64,000 bases of DNA from Porphyromonadaceae bacterium UBA7176 (GCA_002491245.1 DKVO01000032.1:46486-110485); one strand, 5' to 3'; counted from the first letter of the stretch, positions 1 to 9,010 are shown. The notes: a model not told the origin generated them from the letters alone. Program-made: numbers and translations.

Positions 1-3000
1 TAGGCAACCGTATGGTCGGAGGGGGCTTCGTGCAGACGTTTAGGGTTGCTGTTGGGATGGCCTTGCTCTATACCCGTGAGTTTTGTGACACGTTTCGATA
101 ATGCCCCGGATGCATCAGCGGCGATGCAGAGGAGGGCGTCGTCGCGCCCGGAGATTGCGGCAAAGATCATCGGCTCGCCGTCATAGAGCTTCATCGGTGT
201 GTTCTCTCCCTTGGAGTATATCTCGGACAGAGGTATGCGCAGAGCTTTTTCTCCGGCGTATCCGAGTATCAGATATGCGTCGGATAACTCATGAGGAATG
301 GTAAGGGCAAGTCGGCAGTCGTCGTTGCAATCCATGTAGAGGTCGTTGCTGGAGTAGAGCAGATTGTCTTCACCGGTGAAGTAGAGATATCCGGCAGGTT
401 CGACATACCCGGTTTCGTAGTTGTGGAGTATGTTGGGTCGCCATCGCGATGTGGCTATTGCTGCAGTGTCCGGTTCTGTGGAGGATTGTGCTTCCGTTGT
501 AGTTATTACCTGCGTCGGAGATGCGGCCTCGGCTAAGGTTTGTGGGCTTTCCGCAGTTTTGTCGTCTTCATACTGGGCGAGTCTCATGCGGTGTTCGGCC
601 CGGAGTTCCTCGCGTTCTCGTTTGAATTCGTCGATGGCCTCGCCGTGGTATTCTCTTGTCGATTGGCCGCTTTGCCTTACGAATAGCCGTCCGTCGATGA
701 ACACAGGGTCGAGCGATTGGCCTACAGAGATACTGATGACTCCTTTTTCGGCTTCTTCGTCGACCGCAACTTCGATTTTTCTGGCAATACGTTCGCCAAA
801 CGTGCGGTTGACGAGGTCTTCGATAAATACACACAGATTGTCGATGTTGCTTATTTTGTGGCGATGGGTTCCGGCCATTACCGGATGGCGCTGGTAGTAT
901 TTGAAGTCATCGTGCATGCCAACCTCATAGCCGTCGTTGTTCACGCCGATGTATAATTGACCGCCGTTAGCGTTAAGGAAACCGGCTATACGGCTGAGTA
1001 TGTGCGCTTGTTGCGCATCGGGAGCTTCGCGCATTTCTTCGCCAGGGGTTGTAGCCGGATATACGAGCGAGGTCTTGAATTCGAGGTATTTGGATTCCGA
1101 TCCATAGTATTTGCCCCGTCGGGTTTCATTGTTGACATTGAGTCGTTCTTTAATTTTCTCCTTGATGTCAGAGGCAATGCTGCTATCACCGGCTGATGTA
1201 TGCATCATGTTGTAGGCAAGCACCAGACGGGCGATCGTACCTTCGGTTTCGTTGGCTGGCGCTTCTACAGTGGCATAGAGTTCGGCGTTTCTTGCCGGAT
1301 TTTCGAGCCACGAAACCATCTCAAGTCTATGGTATATCATCCGCAGTAAAGGGTCGGCAAGCGCGGTTCCTGCCATAGCTTCGAGTTTGTCGGAATCAAT
1401 ACGGCTGTTGGTGGCATAGAACTGGTGTAGTGTCAGCAACGATGCGTGTGTGAGCAGTTTGTCGGCAAGTCGGGTGTCGGCTATGGCGATCGCGAGTATG
1501 CGGCCTAAACGCAGATAATCGCAAGCTTTGATTAAATCGGTTTCTGCGATTGATTTAAAACGTATTATCTCGATAATCTCGCGCATGTTGTCGACCGAAA
1601 GGATTTCGTCGATGTCGCGGAAGACTGTTTCTTCAGTTCCGTGAGATTCGTTTTCGGTGGTGTCTATTTCGCCTATGTTCTCGATAAGCTGTTGGAACGC
1701 TTCGCTTTTGCCAAATGTAATATCACTATTGTCGGGGTAGCCTGAAATGTAGGCTTTGAGCTGTCCTTGTTGGCCGATATTGATGAAACGGACTTTTACG
1801 ATATCGCCTATGCTGCAGTGGGATCCGTCGGATGGCCGCTCTACATACAATCCTATGCCCTTGAAGGAAATGGCAGAGTAATCGCGCTCGGTATTGCCTG
1901 TGATTACGGCGAGATATTCGTCGTCGAAGTTGAAGGTGTTTTCGATATAGTGGTTTACAGTATCGCGAAGTGAGAATATGTAGGACCCGTCGGGTTCGAT
2001 ATCAAGTACTGTTGCCAAAAAACCACGCACAGCACCGTCGGAGGTGCTGAAGATGTGCATCGGTGGTTGTTTGAGGTTATACCCTACAATTTCGTCGCGA
2101 CGGATAGAGCCTTTACCTCCGTCGAACTCGGCATCGTCGATGTGGCATAGGAAAACGGGGTTGTTGCTGTAGGCTTCGCTGACTCCGTCGATTACGATAT
2201 ATACTTCATCGCCTATGGCGGCGTGACGGCGAGGTGTTTCTGTAACTGTTGCAGCAGGTGCGGTTTTGTCGAAGAGATTTATTTCGATATCATGCCACCA
2301 CTGGTTGTGTTCGGCGAGTTTGCGCAGACGTGTTCCGCTGAGACTGCGGACACCGTTTACCATGATCTGAGGCTTAAGCCAGTTCATGAGTCCATCAGGA
2401 ATGGCACGTTCGGTGATATCGGGGCGGCCTTCGGGGCGTATCATTATGCCATCTGACGATACTGCCACTTCGATACCGCCTCCGGTATAGCGGTGAGTTC
2501 CTTCAAGCTTGCTGAATATGTCGCCTGCCGGCATGACGGTGGCTTGTGTCATGAACATGGTCGGTTGTTTCAGTTGCCCGTATGTGAAGCGAGTGTCGAC
2601 TTCCGCCCCAAGCAGGGCGAGAAACGATTTGGTAAGCAGGGCTTCGACATTGAGAGGACGCATAAGCGACACATATCGGTAGAATAGTGACCATAAGCGG
2701 CTGTTGTCGACATTCCTGTCGGACAGTAGCATCTGTAAGGCGATAGCCGTGAGGATAGTTTCGATTTTTGATTTCTGTTCCCTCGTCTCGGCAACCGGTA
2801 TGGCGTCGATTTCGCATCTGGCTTGCCTGACATATATCTGGAACTGCTCGACGAACGCTTTGCGGAATGGGTCGCGCTTCCAGTTTTCGAGGTCGCGGTT
2901 GAAAATGCTTTCGAAAATGCGGTTGAGATAGTTGCCTACTTTATCGGGGAACAGTCGGAATATAAGCATCAATACGGCAAAGCGTCTTCCGGGGTGATAT

Positions 3001-3911
3001 AGATATCCGGAGCGTTGGAGTTTGTCGAGCAGCCGCTCTACAAATCTGTCCTGTCCATTTTTGTCTATTATATCGAGCGTGCTTTTGTAAGGCTCGATAT
3101 TGTCGACCATGTCGGTCAGTTGTTGCTGTAATGCTCTCCGTTGCTCCGACTGGACTCCGTTGAGATAACTGGAACCCTCGAGGAGAAAGAGAAGGATTTC
3201 GCGCAAGGCGTCCAACAAGGCCCGATAAGTATTGTTGAGTCTCTTGAGGTCGGCCTGTAGAAACCATTCGGGCAGATGGCGCAGGATTGCCTTTGCGGCA
3301 GTCAGCGGCCATAGACCATTGGCCGCCTCCATCTCGGCAAATGCTGCTTCAAGGGCAGGAAGATGCTTTACAAGTGAATGTATATATAGCCTTAAGTGAC
3401 TGTTTATCGCAGCTCCTTCAAGGATTGTGTCGAGATCATAGAATTGCAGACGCGACTCTTCGTCGGCACGTGTGATTGAGAAGAAACCGGGAGTCAATTT
3501 TGTAAGTCTGCATCGTACTTTCTGATCGGTGTTCAATAAGCCGTCGTTTTCGTAAATCCTAAAAAATATGCCGTTGCGGTCTTTGACAATATATGGTTCT
3601 TCGGCCGGACTGTCCGGGACATTGACGACTGTACATTCAAAAGTTTCGCCTTTCTCATAAGCGCGGCTGTAAATGTCGAATACATAACGGGCAATATTGG
3701 GTGTCAGCACAGGCATCCCTGCAGGGTCGATACTTTTAACACGGCAATAAATATGGGCTGGCGCAGGTGAATTACGTTGAAACTGCAACTTTTTCATCGC
3801 TACGGCTACAGGGCCGTCAGGACCGTCCACTTCTATCAAAAATTCTTTATCGTCGGGCGTTGTGCCTCCGACAACTTTAAATTCGTAGCATTGGTCTATC
3901 TGGTAAATCAT
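1..3911 (-). CDS. Large protein with OB-like segments and Schlafen AlbA_2 domain (3' end at or beyond window edge)
   Basis: Open without a stop from ATG at 3911 to the left edge, about 1303 codons; I read it through from the sequence. The last, incomplete codon at the edge is TA-, so it is Tyr or the stop itself. Residues about 25-130 and 560-730 hold beta-rich stretches of OB/S1 character (for example GDEVYIVIDGV near 567 and GDIVKVRFINIG near 700). Residues about 130-540 are mostly helical. Residues about 935-1100 match the AlbA_2 (Schlafen, 'ATP-binding protein') pattern: ESKYLEFKTSL near 940, then FLNANGGQLYIGVNNDG. A Ser/Thr/Glu-rich linker and a further beta-rich region (ALRIPLSEI) follow. 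The AlbA_2 family is known in nucleic-acid-related and defence proteins; the role here is unknown. It is a single transcription unit with its own promoter, divergent from pyrE. Confidence 0.85.
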   Translation of the reverse strand, partial: MIYQIDQCYEFKVVGGTTPDDKEFLIEVDGPDGPVAVAMKKLQFQRNSPAPAHIYCRVKSIDPAGMPVLTPNIARYVFDIYSRAYEKGETFECTVVNVPDSPAEEPYIVKDRNGIFFRIYENDGLLNTDQKVRCRLTKLTPGFFSITRADEESRLQFYDLDTILEGAAINSHLRLYIHSLVKHLPALEAAFAEMEAANGLWPLTAAKAILRHLPEWFLQADLKRLNNTYRALLDALREILLFLLEGSSYLNGVQSEQRRALQQQLTDMVDNIEPYKSTLDIIDKNGQDRFVERLLDKLQRSGYLYHPGRRFAVLMLIFRLFPDKVGNYLNRIFESIFNRDLENWKRDPFRKAFVEQFQIYVRQARCEIDAIPVAETREQKSKIETILTAIALQMLLSDRNVDNSRLWSLFYRYVSLMRPLNVEALLTKSFLALLGAEVDTRFTYGQLKQPTMFMTQATVMPAGDIFSKLEGTHRYTGGGIEVAVSSDGIMIRPEGRPDITERAIPDGLMNWLKPQIMVNGVRSLSGTRLRKLAEHNQWWHDIEINLFDKTAPAATVTETPRRHAAIGDEVYIVIDGVSEAYSNNPVFLCHIDDAEFDGGKGSIRRDEIVGYNLKQPPMHIFSTSDGAVRGFLATVLDIEPDGSYIFSLRDTVNHYIENTFNFDDEYLAVITGNTERDYSAISFKGIGLYVERPSDGSHCSIGDIVKVRFINIGQQGQLKAYISGYPDNSDITFGKSEAFQQLIENIGEIDTTENESHGTEETVFRDIDEILSVDNMREIIEIIRFKSIAETDLIKACDYLRLGRILAIAIADTRLADKLLTHASLLTLHQFYATNSRIDSDKLEAMAGTALADPLLRMIYHRLEMVSWLENPARNAELYATVEAPANETEGTIARLVLAYNMMHTSAGDSSIASDIKEKIKERLNVNNETRRGKYYGSESKYLEFKTSLVYPATTPGEEMREAPDAQQAHILSRIAGFLNANGGQLYIGVNNDGYEVGMHDDFKYYQRHPVMAGTHRHKISNIDNLCVFIEDLVNRTFGERIARKIEVAVDEEAEKGVISISVGQSLDPVFIDGRLFVRQSGQSTREYHGEAIDEFKREREELRAEHRMRLAQYEDDKTAESPQTLAEAASPTQVITTTEAQSSTEPDTAAIATSRWRPNILHNYETGYVEPAGYLYFTGEDNLLYSSNDLYMDCNDDCRLALTIPHELSDAYLILGYAGEKALRIPLSEIYSKGENTPMKLYDGEPMIFAAISGRDDALLCIAADASGALSKRVTKLTGIEQGHPNSNPKRLHEAPSDHTVA

Positions 3912-3941
3912 GATAAAAATATATTTGAAACGTTATAGATG

Positions 3942-3949
3942 CAAAAGTA
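3942..3949 (-). promoter_or_regulatory. -7 promoter element for the AlbA_2 gene
   Basis: Reads TACTTTTG on the minus strand, matching the Bacteroidota -7 consensus TAnnTTTG. It lies 30 bases before the ATG at 3911. Confidence 0.6.
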
Positions 3950-4070
3950 CGTAAAAAAAGCCGTATCATCTTCGGTCATGCCCTCTTGTTTTTATTATTT
4001 AACGAAAGGGTGAAACATAAATCCCGAGAGAGCATAGCAAGTTTTTAACAGGTGTCGAGCCGAGCTAAAT

Positions 4071-4086
4071 AAGACTGACCAGTCTT
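4071..4086. repeat. Perfect inverted repeat, operator candidate
   Basis: AAGACTG-AC-CAGTCTT: two perfect 7-base arms with a 2-base centre, in the pyrE / AlbA_2 divergent region. Size and symmetry fit a dimeric repressor site. T-richness on one side means a short terminator is also possible. Function is inference. Confidence 0.35.
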
Positions 4087-4182
4087 TTATGATAAGGCCT
4101 TTTTTGTTATCTGCAGGGACTGAAAATTGAATGTGGTCTAAAAATTGGGTTGATATATCGGATGTGAACGAATAATTTTTAC

Positions 4183-4190
4183 TACCTTTG
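4183..4190 (+). promoter_or_regulatory. -7 promoter element for pyrE
   Basis: TACCTTTG, with a TTG about 30 bases upstream (near 4150) as a -33 candidate. The in-frame TTG at 4188 lies inside this element, so translation must begin later, at the ATG at 4218. Confidence 0.65.
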
Positions 4191-4217
4191 CATTCTGAAA
4201 CTATAACATATCTCCGT

Positions 4218-4856
4218 ATGAAAAACGTAGCTCGCCTCCTGGCTGAAAAACTTCTGAAAATAAACGCAATAAAACTCCAACCGTCCAATCCTTTCGTATG
4301 GGCTTCGGGTTGGAACTCGCCTATATATACCGACAACCGCCGTACATTGTCGTATGCCGATGTACGTTCTTTCATCAAAATTGAGCTTGCACGTCTTATA
4401 CTTGAGAATTTTCCCGAGGCTGATGCTATCGCCGGTGTAGCTACCGGAGCTATCGCCCAAGGTGCACTGGTAGCTGATATGCTCAATCTTCCGTATGTCT
4501 ATGTGCGTTCGTCGCCCAAGGACCACGGGCTCGAGAACCTTATCGAAGGAGATTTGCGCCAGGGCCAAAAGGTTGTGGTGATAGAGGATCTCGTGTCGAC
4601 TGGCAAGAGTTCGCTTAAGGCTGTGGAGGCCGTACGTAATGCCGGCGGAGAGGTTGCCGGTATGCTCGCTCTGTTTACTTATGGTTTCCCTGTGGCAGAG
4701 AAAAACTTTGAGGACGCCGGTGTGAAGCTTGTAACCCTGAGCAACTATAATGCAATGCTTGAGGTTGCACTTGAGACAAATTATATCTGCGAGAACGACC
4801 TTGAGACTCTCAACCGTTGGCGCAACGATCCTGCATCGTGGATGCCTGAACGATAA
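4218..4856 (+). CDS. pyrE: Orotate phosphoribosyltransferase
   Basis: Joins orotate and PRPP to give orotidine 5'-monophosphate in cytosolic pyrimidine synthesis. The 212-residue protein has the usual family length. It shows the PRPP-binding loop IEDLVSTGKSS at residues 122-132 and the substrate region around FVWASGWNSPIYTDNR at 27-42. I chose the ATG at 4218 because an upstream in-frame TTG sits in the promoter -7 box. The next gene follows after 18 bases, so co-transcription is likely. Confidence 0.95.
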   Translation: MKNVARLLAEKLLKINAIKLQPSNPFVWASGWNSPIYTDNRRTLSYADVRSFIKIELARLILENFPEADAIAGVATGAIAQGALVADMLNLPYVYVRSSPKDHGLENLIEGDLRQGQKVVVIEDLVSTGKSSLKAVEAVRNAGGEVAGMLALFTYGFPVAEKNFEDAGVKLVTLSNYNAMLEVALETNYICENDLETLNRWRNDPASWMPER

Positions 4857-4874
4857 AATTAAGACAGACTGACG

Positions 4875-5288
4875 ATGGCAACATATACATCCAAACCGGC
4901 TGTAGTGGTTATGCCCTGCGCCGAATTGGCAAGTAAATTCAGTGATTTCCGTGCCCTGCAATCCCGGCTTGATGAAATGCCGGCTGACGAACGCAGTCGT
5001 GTGGGAGATGTGTCGTTTACCGAAGACTCGATTGTGATCACTACTCCACAGGTAGGGGCGATTACTCTCCGTGCGACTGAGCGTACGTCCGACCGGGTGG
5101 TGATGCAGGCTGAGGGTTCGCCTGTGCCGATGGGCATAACGATAGAACTTTCTCCGGTCAGCGATATGGAGACCGAGGTTGTCGGCAAAATGGAAGTAGA
5201 AATTCCTGTTATGCAGAAGCCTCTTGTCGGACCTGCGCTCCAAAAAGCGGTAGACCAGTTCGGCGAGATTTTTGCACGACTTGCATAG
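4875..5288 (+). CDS. SRPBCC-like (START/polyketide cyclase fold) protein
   Basis: 137 residues, no signal peptide or membrane segment. It opens with a short strand (MATYTSKPAVV) and ends with a long helix ending FGEIFARLA, with strands between; this is the order of SRPBCC-fold proteins, which bind hydrophobic ligands in a cavity. From memory, a protein of this kind commonly follows pyrE in Bacteroidales, but its ligand is not known. The fold assignment rests on pattern and context, not on catalytic residues. Probably co-transcribed with pyrE and the lipoprotein downstream (31-base gap). Confidence 0.65.
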   Translation: MATYTSKPAVVVMPCAELASKFSDFRALQSRLDEMPADERSRVGDVSFTEDSIVITTPQVGAITLRATERTSDRVVMQAEGSPVPMGITIELSPVSDMETEVVGKMEVEIPVMQKPLVGPALQKAVDQFGEIFARLA

Positions 5289-5319
5289 CTCTGCCGCCGG
5301 AAATACGAAAATTGATTTT

Positions 5320-5829
5320 ATGTCAGGAACAACCATACGGGCAGTTGCGGCTATTGCCGCCGCTGCCTTTGCCGTTTTGTCGGGCGGCTGCCATTCGATT
5401 GACGATGACCGTATTCCGGTCGCTCCGGTTAATATTGTATTCAATACAGTAGCGGACTGGAATATTTACGGCGTAGCCGGGGCTATGGATCACCGTTCGT
5501 TTATAAGGGAGAAACGAGTGCCGTCAAAATTCCCGTATACGGCATCGACCTATACCGGTTTCGGAGGCGTGCTGCTTGTATGTGATGTGTTGGGTAATCC
5601 CCAGGCTTTCGACCTGTCGTGTCCGGTAGAAGCTCGGCAGGACGTGCGTGTGTCTATAGATGAAGAGTCGACATTAGCCCGTTGTCCAAAATGCGGCAGT
5701 ACGTATAATGTTTTCTCGCTTATGGGGCATCCTGAGAGTGGCCCTGCAGCTGACGACGGCTATGGCCTGAGGCGTTATAATGTAGGCCCAGGTCGCGGAG
5801 GTTCGGCATATATGGTCGTGTCGTATTGA
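5320..5829 (+). CDS. Rieske-like lipoprotein lacking the cluster histidines
   Basis: 169 residues. Residues 1-24 form a lipoprotein signal with a lipobox ending in Cys24 (LSGGC), so it is probably anchored in the periplasm or outer membrane. The C-terminal half follows the spacing of a Rieske [2Fe-2S] domain, but the two motifs read C101-P-V-E and C122-P-K-C125-G-S, where Rieske proteins have C-x-H and C-x-x-H. Both histidines are therefore absent, and four cysteines (88, 101, 122, 125) remain after the lipobox. It may bind another metal, or have lost the cluster. The ATG at 5320 fits the signal peptide; a longer upstream frame does not. Confidence 0.65.
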   Translation: MSGTTIRAVAAIAAAAFAVLSGGCHSIDDDRIPVAPVNIVFNTVADWNIYGVAGAMDHRSFIREKRVPSKFPYTASTYTGFGGVLLVCDVLGNPQAFDLSCPVEARQDVRVSIDEESTLARCPKCGSTYNVFSLMGHPESGPAADDGYGLRRYNVGPGRGGSAYMVVSY

Positions 5830-5846
5830 TTATCTGTCATTCACGT

Positions 5847-5866
5847 CGGTGATCGCCGTTTTTTGT
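5847..5866 (+). terminator. Possible weak terminator after the Rieske-like lipoprotein
   Basis: Short CGG/CCG-based stem (5847-5858) followed by six T. The stem is only 4-5 pairs with a very small loop, so this is tentative. Confidence 0.3.
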
Positions 5867-5898
5867 GTAGGTGGTGCAAAACTATCGGGATTTTTGGC

Positions 5899-5906
5899 TA
5901 AATTTG
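5899..5906 (+). promoter_or_regulatory. -7 promoter element abutting the symporter start codon
   Basis: TAAATTTG is followed by CACC and the ATG at 5911. With Bacteroidota geometry the transcript would start at about 5910-5912, giving a 5' leader of zero to two bases. Confidence 0.6.
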
Positions 5907-5910
5907 CACC

Positions 5911-7314
5911 ATGTTGGACCGGATAGGACAATTTATTATCGATGCAGCTGAGGTGCTTTGCGGCTATCCGCTGTTTTTCCTGCTCATCGGAGGCGGATTG
6001 TATCTGTTTGTCAGTTCCGGTGCTGTGTCATTACGCCGTTTCCCTCATGCCATCCGTGAGTTGAGGTCGAAGACTGACGGCCAATCAGACAATGGCCAGA
6101 TTTCGTCCGTGCAGGCATTGGCTTCGGTTGTGGCTGCTACAATAGGATTGGGCAATATCGCAGGCGTGGCTATCGCTCTGGTGCTTGGTGGGCCCGGTGC
6201 TATTTTCTGGATGTGGGTAAGCGCTGTAGTGGGTATGTCGACCAAATATCATGAGGGCGTACTGGCTATAATGTACAGGGGGCGAGATGACAGGGGCAAT
6301 ACTCAAGGAGGACCGATGCATATAATCGAACTCGGGTTGGGGCGCAGGTGGTCGCCATTGGCAAAATTCTTTGCTGTGGCCGGTATGTTCGGCACTTTAT
6401 GTATAATGAATGCCAACCAACTGACAGAGGCTTTTATGACGGTATTTACTAATTCTGACAGTTTGGACTCGAATTCGTTTATAAGCGGAGTCGGGGCTGT
6501 GATCGGATTAGATTATATCCACACTTGCCGTTTGCTTTTCGGTGTGGGCGTGGCTGTGCTTGTAGGTATTGTGATACTCGGTGGTATACAGCGTATCGCT
6601 ACGGTGGCAACCATTCTTGTTCCTTTTATGGTCGTGGTCTATTTCCTTATGGTCCTTTTCATTATTGTGACCAATATCGATGGCGTGCCGGCTGTGTTCG
6701 GCCGTATTTTTTCGGAAGCATTCAACTTCCGGGCCGGTTTCGGTTTCCTTGTCGGGACAGCCATCATAGGCGCCCGTCGGGCAGCGTTGGTCAACGATGC
6801 CGGTATCGGCACGGCTTCTATCATGCATGGGGCGTCGCGAAACGATAATCCTGTCCGCGAAGGGCTTGTTGCCATGCTCGGGCCGGGCATAGATTCCGGT
6901 CTTGTATGTACCCTCACTGCAATGGCGATACTTCTTTGCGGCGATATAGATGCCGATGGTGTCAAAGGTCTTGAAGTGGCGATGAAAGCGTTTGCTGCCG
7001 GCATACCTTCGGGCGACATCTTGCTGATGTGTATAGTTGTATGCTTTGCGTTGTCGTCGATGTTCTCATACTCTTTTTATGGCACGACATGTGCCAACTA
7101 TTTGTTCGGAAGCCGCTTCGGACGTCTATACGTCTGGTTCTTCCTTGCATCGCTTATAGTTTTCGCAGTGGTGCCGATCGAGGCTGCCATCGGCGCGTGC
7201 GACCTGTTCTATGCTCTGATGGCTATACCGACAATGACTGCGGTGCTTCTTCTGAGTGGTAAGGTGAGACGTGTGTCTGACCAATATTTTAAAGAAAAAA
7301 TGTCAAAAATATAA
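5911..7314 (+). CDS. Sodium:alanine symporter, AGCS family
   Basis: Imports alanine or glycine together with sodium across the inner membrane. The 467 residues form about ten to eleven hydrophobic segments. The family signature region appears at about residues 60-110 (IGLGNIAGVAIAL, then GGPGAIFWMWVSAVVGM), with further conserved stretches around GARRAALVNDAGIG near 290. The start at 5911 gives the usual N-terminal hydrophobic segment, and no other in-frame ATG occurs before residue 100. Promoter placement suggests a leaderless mRNA. lgt begins 5 bases after the stop, so both are likely in one operon. Confidence 0.9.
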   Translation: MLDRIGQFIIDAAEVLCGYPLFFLLIGGGLYLFVSSGAVSLRRFPHAIRELRSKTDGQSDNGQISSVQALASVVAATIGLGNIAGVAIALVLGGPGAIFWMWVSAVVGMSTKYHEGVLAIMYRGRDDRGNTQGGPMHIIELGLGRRWSPLAKFFAVAGMFGTLCIMNANQLTEAFMTVFTNSDSLDSNSFISGVGAVIGLDYIHTCRLLFGVGVAVLVGIVILGGIQRIATVATILVPFMVVVYFLMVLFIIVTNIDGVPAVFGRIFSEAFNFRAGFGFLVGTAIIGARRAALVNDAGIGTASIMHGASRNDNPVREGLVAMLGPGIDSGLVCTLTAMAILLCGDIDADGVKGLEVAMKAFAAGIPSGDILLMCIVVCFALSSMFSYSFYGTTCANYLFGSRFGRLYVWFFLASLIVFAVVPIEAAIGACDLFYALMAIPTMTAVLLLSGKVRRVSDQYFKEKMSKI

Positions 7315-7319
7315 ATATT

Positions 7320-8180
7320 ATGTTGCCAGAGTTTATAACATGGGATGTCAATCCTACGATAATCGACAGCTTCGTATCGATCCGATGGTATGGGCTGATG
7401 TTCGCAATCGGTTTTTGGATAGGTTTTAATGTCGTCGCCAAAATGTTCCAACGAGAGGGTGCGCCCGAACGATGGATGGGCATATTGCTTATCTATGTCG
7501 GCATCGCCACTATAGTAGGTTCCCGTCTTGGTCATGTATTCTTCTATAAGTGGGATTATTACAGTGCTCATCCGTGGAAGATACTCGCTACCTGGGAGGG
7601 TGGCCTTGCAAGTCACGGCGGTGCGATAGGTATTATTATCGCGGTTATTTTGTTCTCGATATTCACCACCCGGCGAAATCCTCTCTGGACTTTCGACAGG
7701 CTTACGGTGGCTATCGCTCTTGTTGGTTGCCTCATACGTATCGGCAATCTCATGAACAGCGAGATTTTCGGTTATGCCACCGACCTGCCTTGGGGATTTA
7801 AGTTTGTGCGATCGCCTGAATGGCAGAGCGAATATGCTCCATTGGCTTGCCATCCGACACAGATTTACGAGGCATTGTGTTATCTTGCTCTTTTCGGGCT
7901 CATGATGTGGATGTATTGGAAGCGCAATGCCGGTGAACGTCCGGGCCTCCTGTTCGGGACATTCCTTGTGGGCACTTTCGGTTCGCGTTTCTTCATCGAG
8001 TTTATCAAAAACGACCAGGTGCCTTTCGAAGCATCTATGACACTCAATATGGGCCAGTGGCTAAGTATACCTTTCGTAGCCTTGGGAGTGTTCCTGATAT
8101 GCTGGGCACTTACCCATAAACGTATCCATATCGACTATCCGGGCAAATTTGCTCCCGATAATATAAAGAACAAAAAATGA
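7320..8180 (+). CDS. lgt: Prolipoprotein diacylglyceryl transferase
   Basis: Moves a diacylglyceryl group from phosphatidylglycerol to the lipobox cysteine of prolipoproteins; an inner-membrane enzyme. 286 residues with about seven hydrophobic segments. Signature elements are GGLASHGG at 94-101, RIGNLMNSEIFG at 140-151 with the essential Arg and Asn, and HPTQIYEA at 178-185. It ends in a basic tail. It overlaps the next gene by 4 bases (ATGA), so translation is probably coupled. It would process the many lipoproteins encoded in this window. Confidence 0.97.
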   Translation: MLPEFITWDVNPTIIDSFVSIRWYGLMFAIGFWIGFNVVAKMFQREGAPERWMGILLIYVGIATIVGSRLGHVFFYKWDYYSAHPWKILATWEGGLASHGGAIGIIIAVILFSIFTTRRNPLWTFDRLTVAIALVGCLIRIGNLMNSEIFGYATDLPWGFKFVRSPEWQSEYAPLACHPTQIYEALCYLALFGLMMWMYWKRNAGERPGLLFGTFLVGTFGSRFFIEFIKNDQVPFEASMTLNMGQWLSIPFVALGVFLICWALTHKRIHIDYPGKFAPDNIKNKK

Positions 8181-9010
8181 AAGCGTCTGCAACTCTCCTT
8201 ATCCTATTGTTGTCTTTTACGTGTTTCGCCCGGCCTGTAGCGGAGAGCGAGGAAGAAGACCCTTATTATCTCCTTTCGGGCCAGGCCGACAAAGCAATTG
8301 CCGACGGCGACTATGAATCGGCTGCGGCACGTCTGCTCGAAGCGATGTCGGTACGTCCGGATGCGCCGGAGAATGTACTTTTGCTGTCGAACCTCGGTAT
8401 GGTATACTCTTTTATGGACCGCGACAGTCTTGCATTATCGACTCTCAACAAGGCCCTTGAGAAAGCACCTTCGATGCGCACTGTGCTTGCCAATCGTGCT
8501 CATGTGCTGCTCAAGATGGGTCGAGATCCAGAAGCCAAGACAGATTTGTCGAGGCTCATAGAAATTGATTCTCTTAATGCCGAGGCTCGATATCTCCACG
8601 GTCTTCTTGCCCTTGCCGCTAATGAAGACAGTATTGCCGGACTGGATTTCGCGGTACTCGAGAGCGTGGATCCCCAAGGTTTGACCACAGCAATCGCCAG
8701 GGCTGCATTGCTCACCAAGCATGGTCGGACGAGGGAAGCGCTGCCATATCTGCGGCGCATGTCGAGTCTCGACCCTCAGCCCGAACATTTTGCCGCATTG
8801 GCAGAGACTCTACTTGCCCTCGGTGAACTTTCTGAAGCCGGAGAGGTCATTAATTCGGGTATGGAGAAATTTCCCGATAACGCAGAGCTATATTACTGCC
8901 GGGCCAAACTCCATCGCGATCTCTATGAACTGGACCGGGCCCGGGCGGATGCCCGACGGGCTGCAAGTCTTGGAATACCGGCAAAGAAGATAAAGGAATT
9001 GTTTAAGTGA
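8177..9010 (+). CDS. Exported tetratricopeptide repeat protein
   Basis: 277 residues. Residues 1-19 look like a signal peptide (ASATLLILLLSFTCFA). From about residue 30 to 265 there are roughly six helix-turn-helix TPR units, with the alternating small and large hydrophobic pattern and motifs such as AIADGDYESAAARLLEA and PENVLLLSNLGMVYSFM. No catalytic motif is seen. TPRs serve as protein-binding scaffolds; the partner is unknown. The start overlaps the lgt stop, and the gene ends at a bidirectional terminator. Confidence 0.8.
   Translation: MKASATLLILLLSFTCFARPVAESEEEDPYYLLSGQADKAIADGDYESAAARLLEAMSVRPDAPENVLLLSNLGMVYSFMDRDSLALSTLNKALEKAPSMRTVLANRAHVLLKMGRDPEAKTDLSRLIEIDSLNAEARYLHGLLALAANEDSIAGLDFAVLESVDPQGLTTAIARAALLTKHGRTREALPYLRRMSSLDPQPEHFAALAETLLALGELSEAGEVINSGMEKFPDNAELYYCRAKLHRDLYELDRARADARRAASLGIPAKKIKELFK

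Larger units (their letters stand above)
3912..4217. other. Divergent intergenic region between the AlbA_2 gene and pyrE
   Basis: This 306-base gap holds no gene that I can support. It carries a leftward promoter near 3942, a rightward promoter near 4183, and a perfect 7-bp inverted repeat at 4071-4086 between them. A possible reverse reading frame across it is only an extension of antisense frame over pyrE. Confidence 0.7.

Noticed and set aside
4182..5444. A 420-codon open frame on the minus strand across pyrE and its neighbour
   Set aside because: It runs antisense to two well-supported genes, has no recognisable domains, and its start lies inside the Rieske-like gene.
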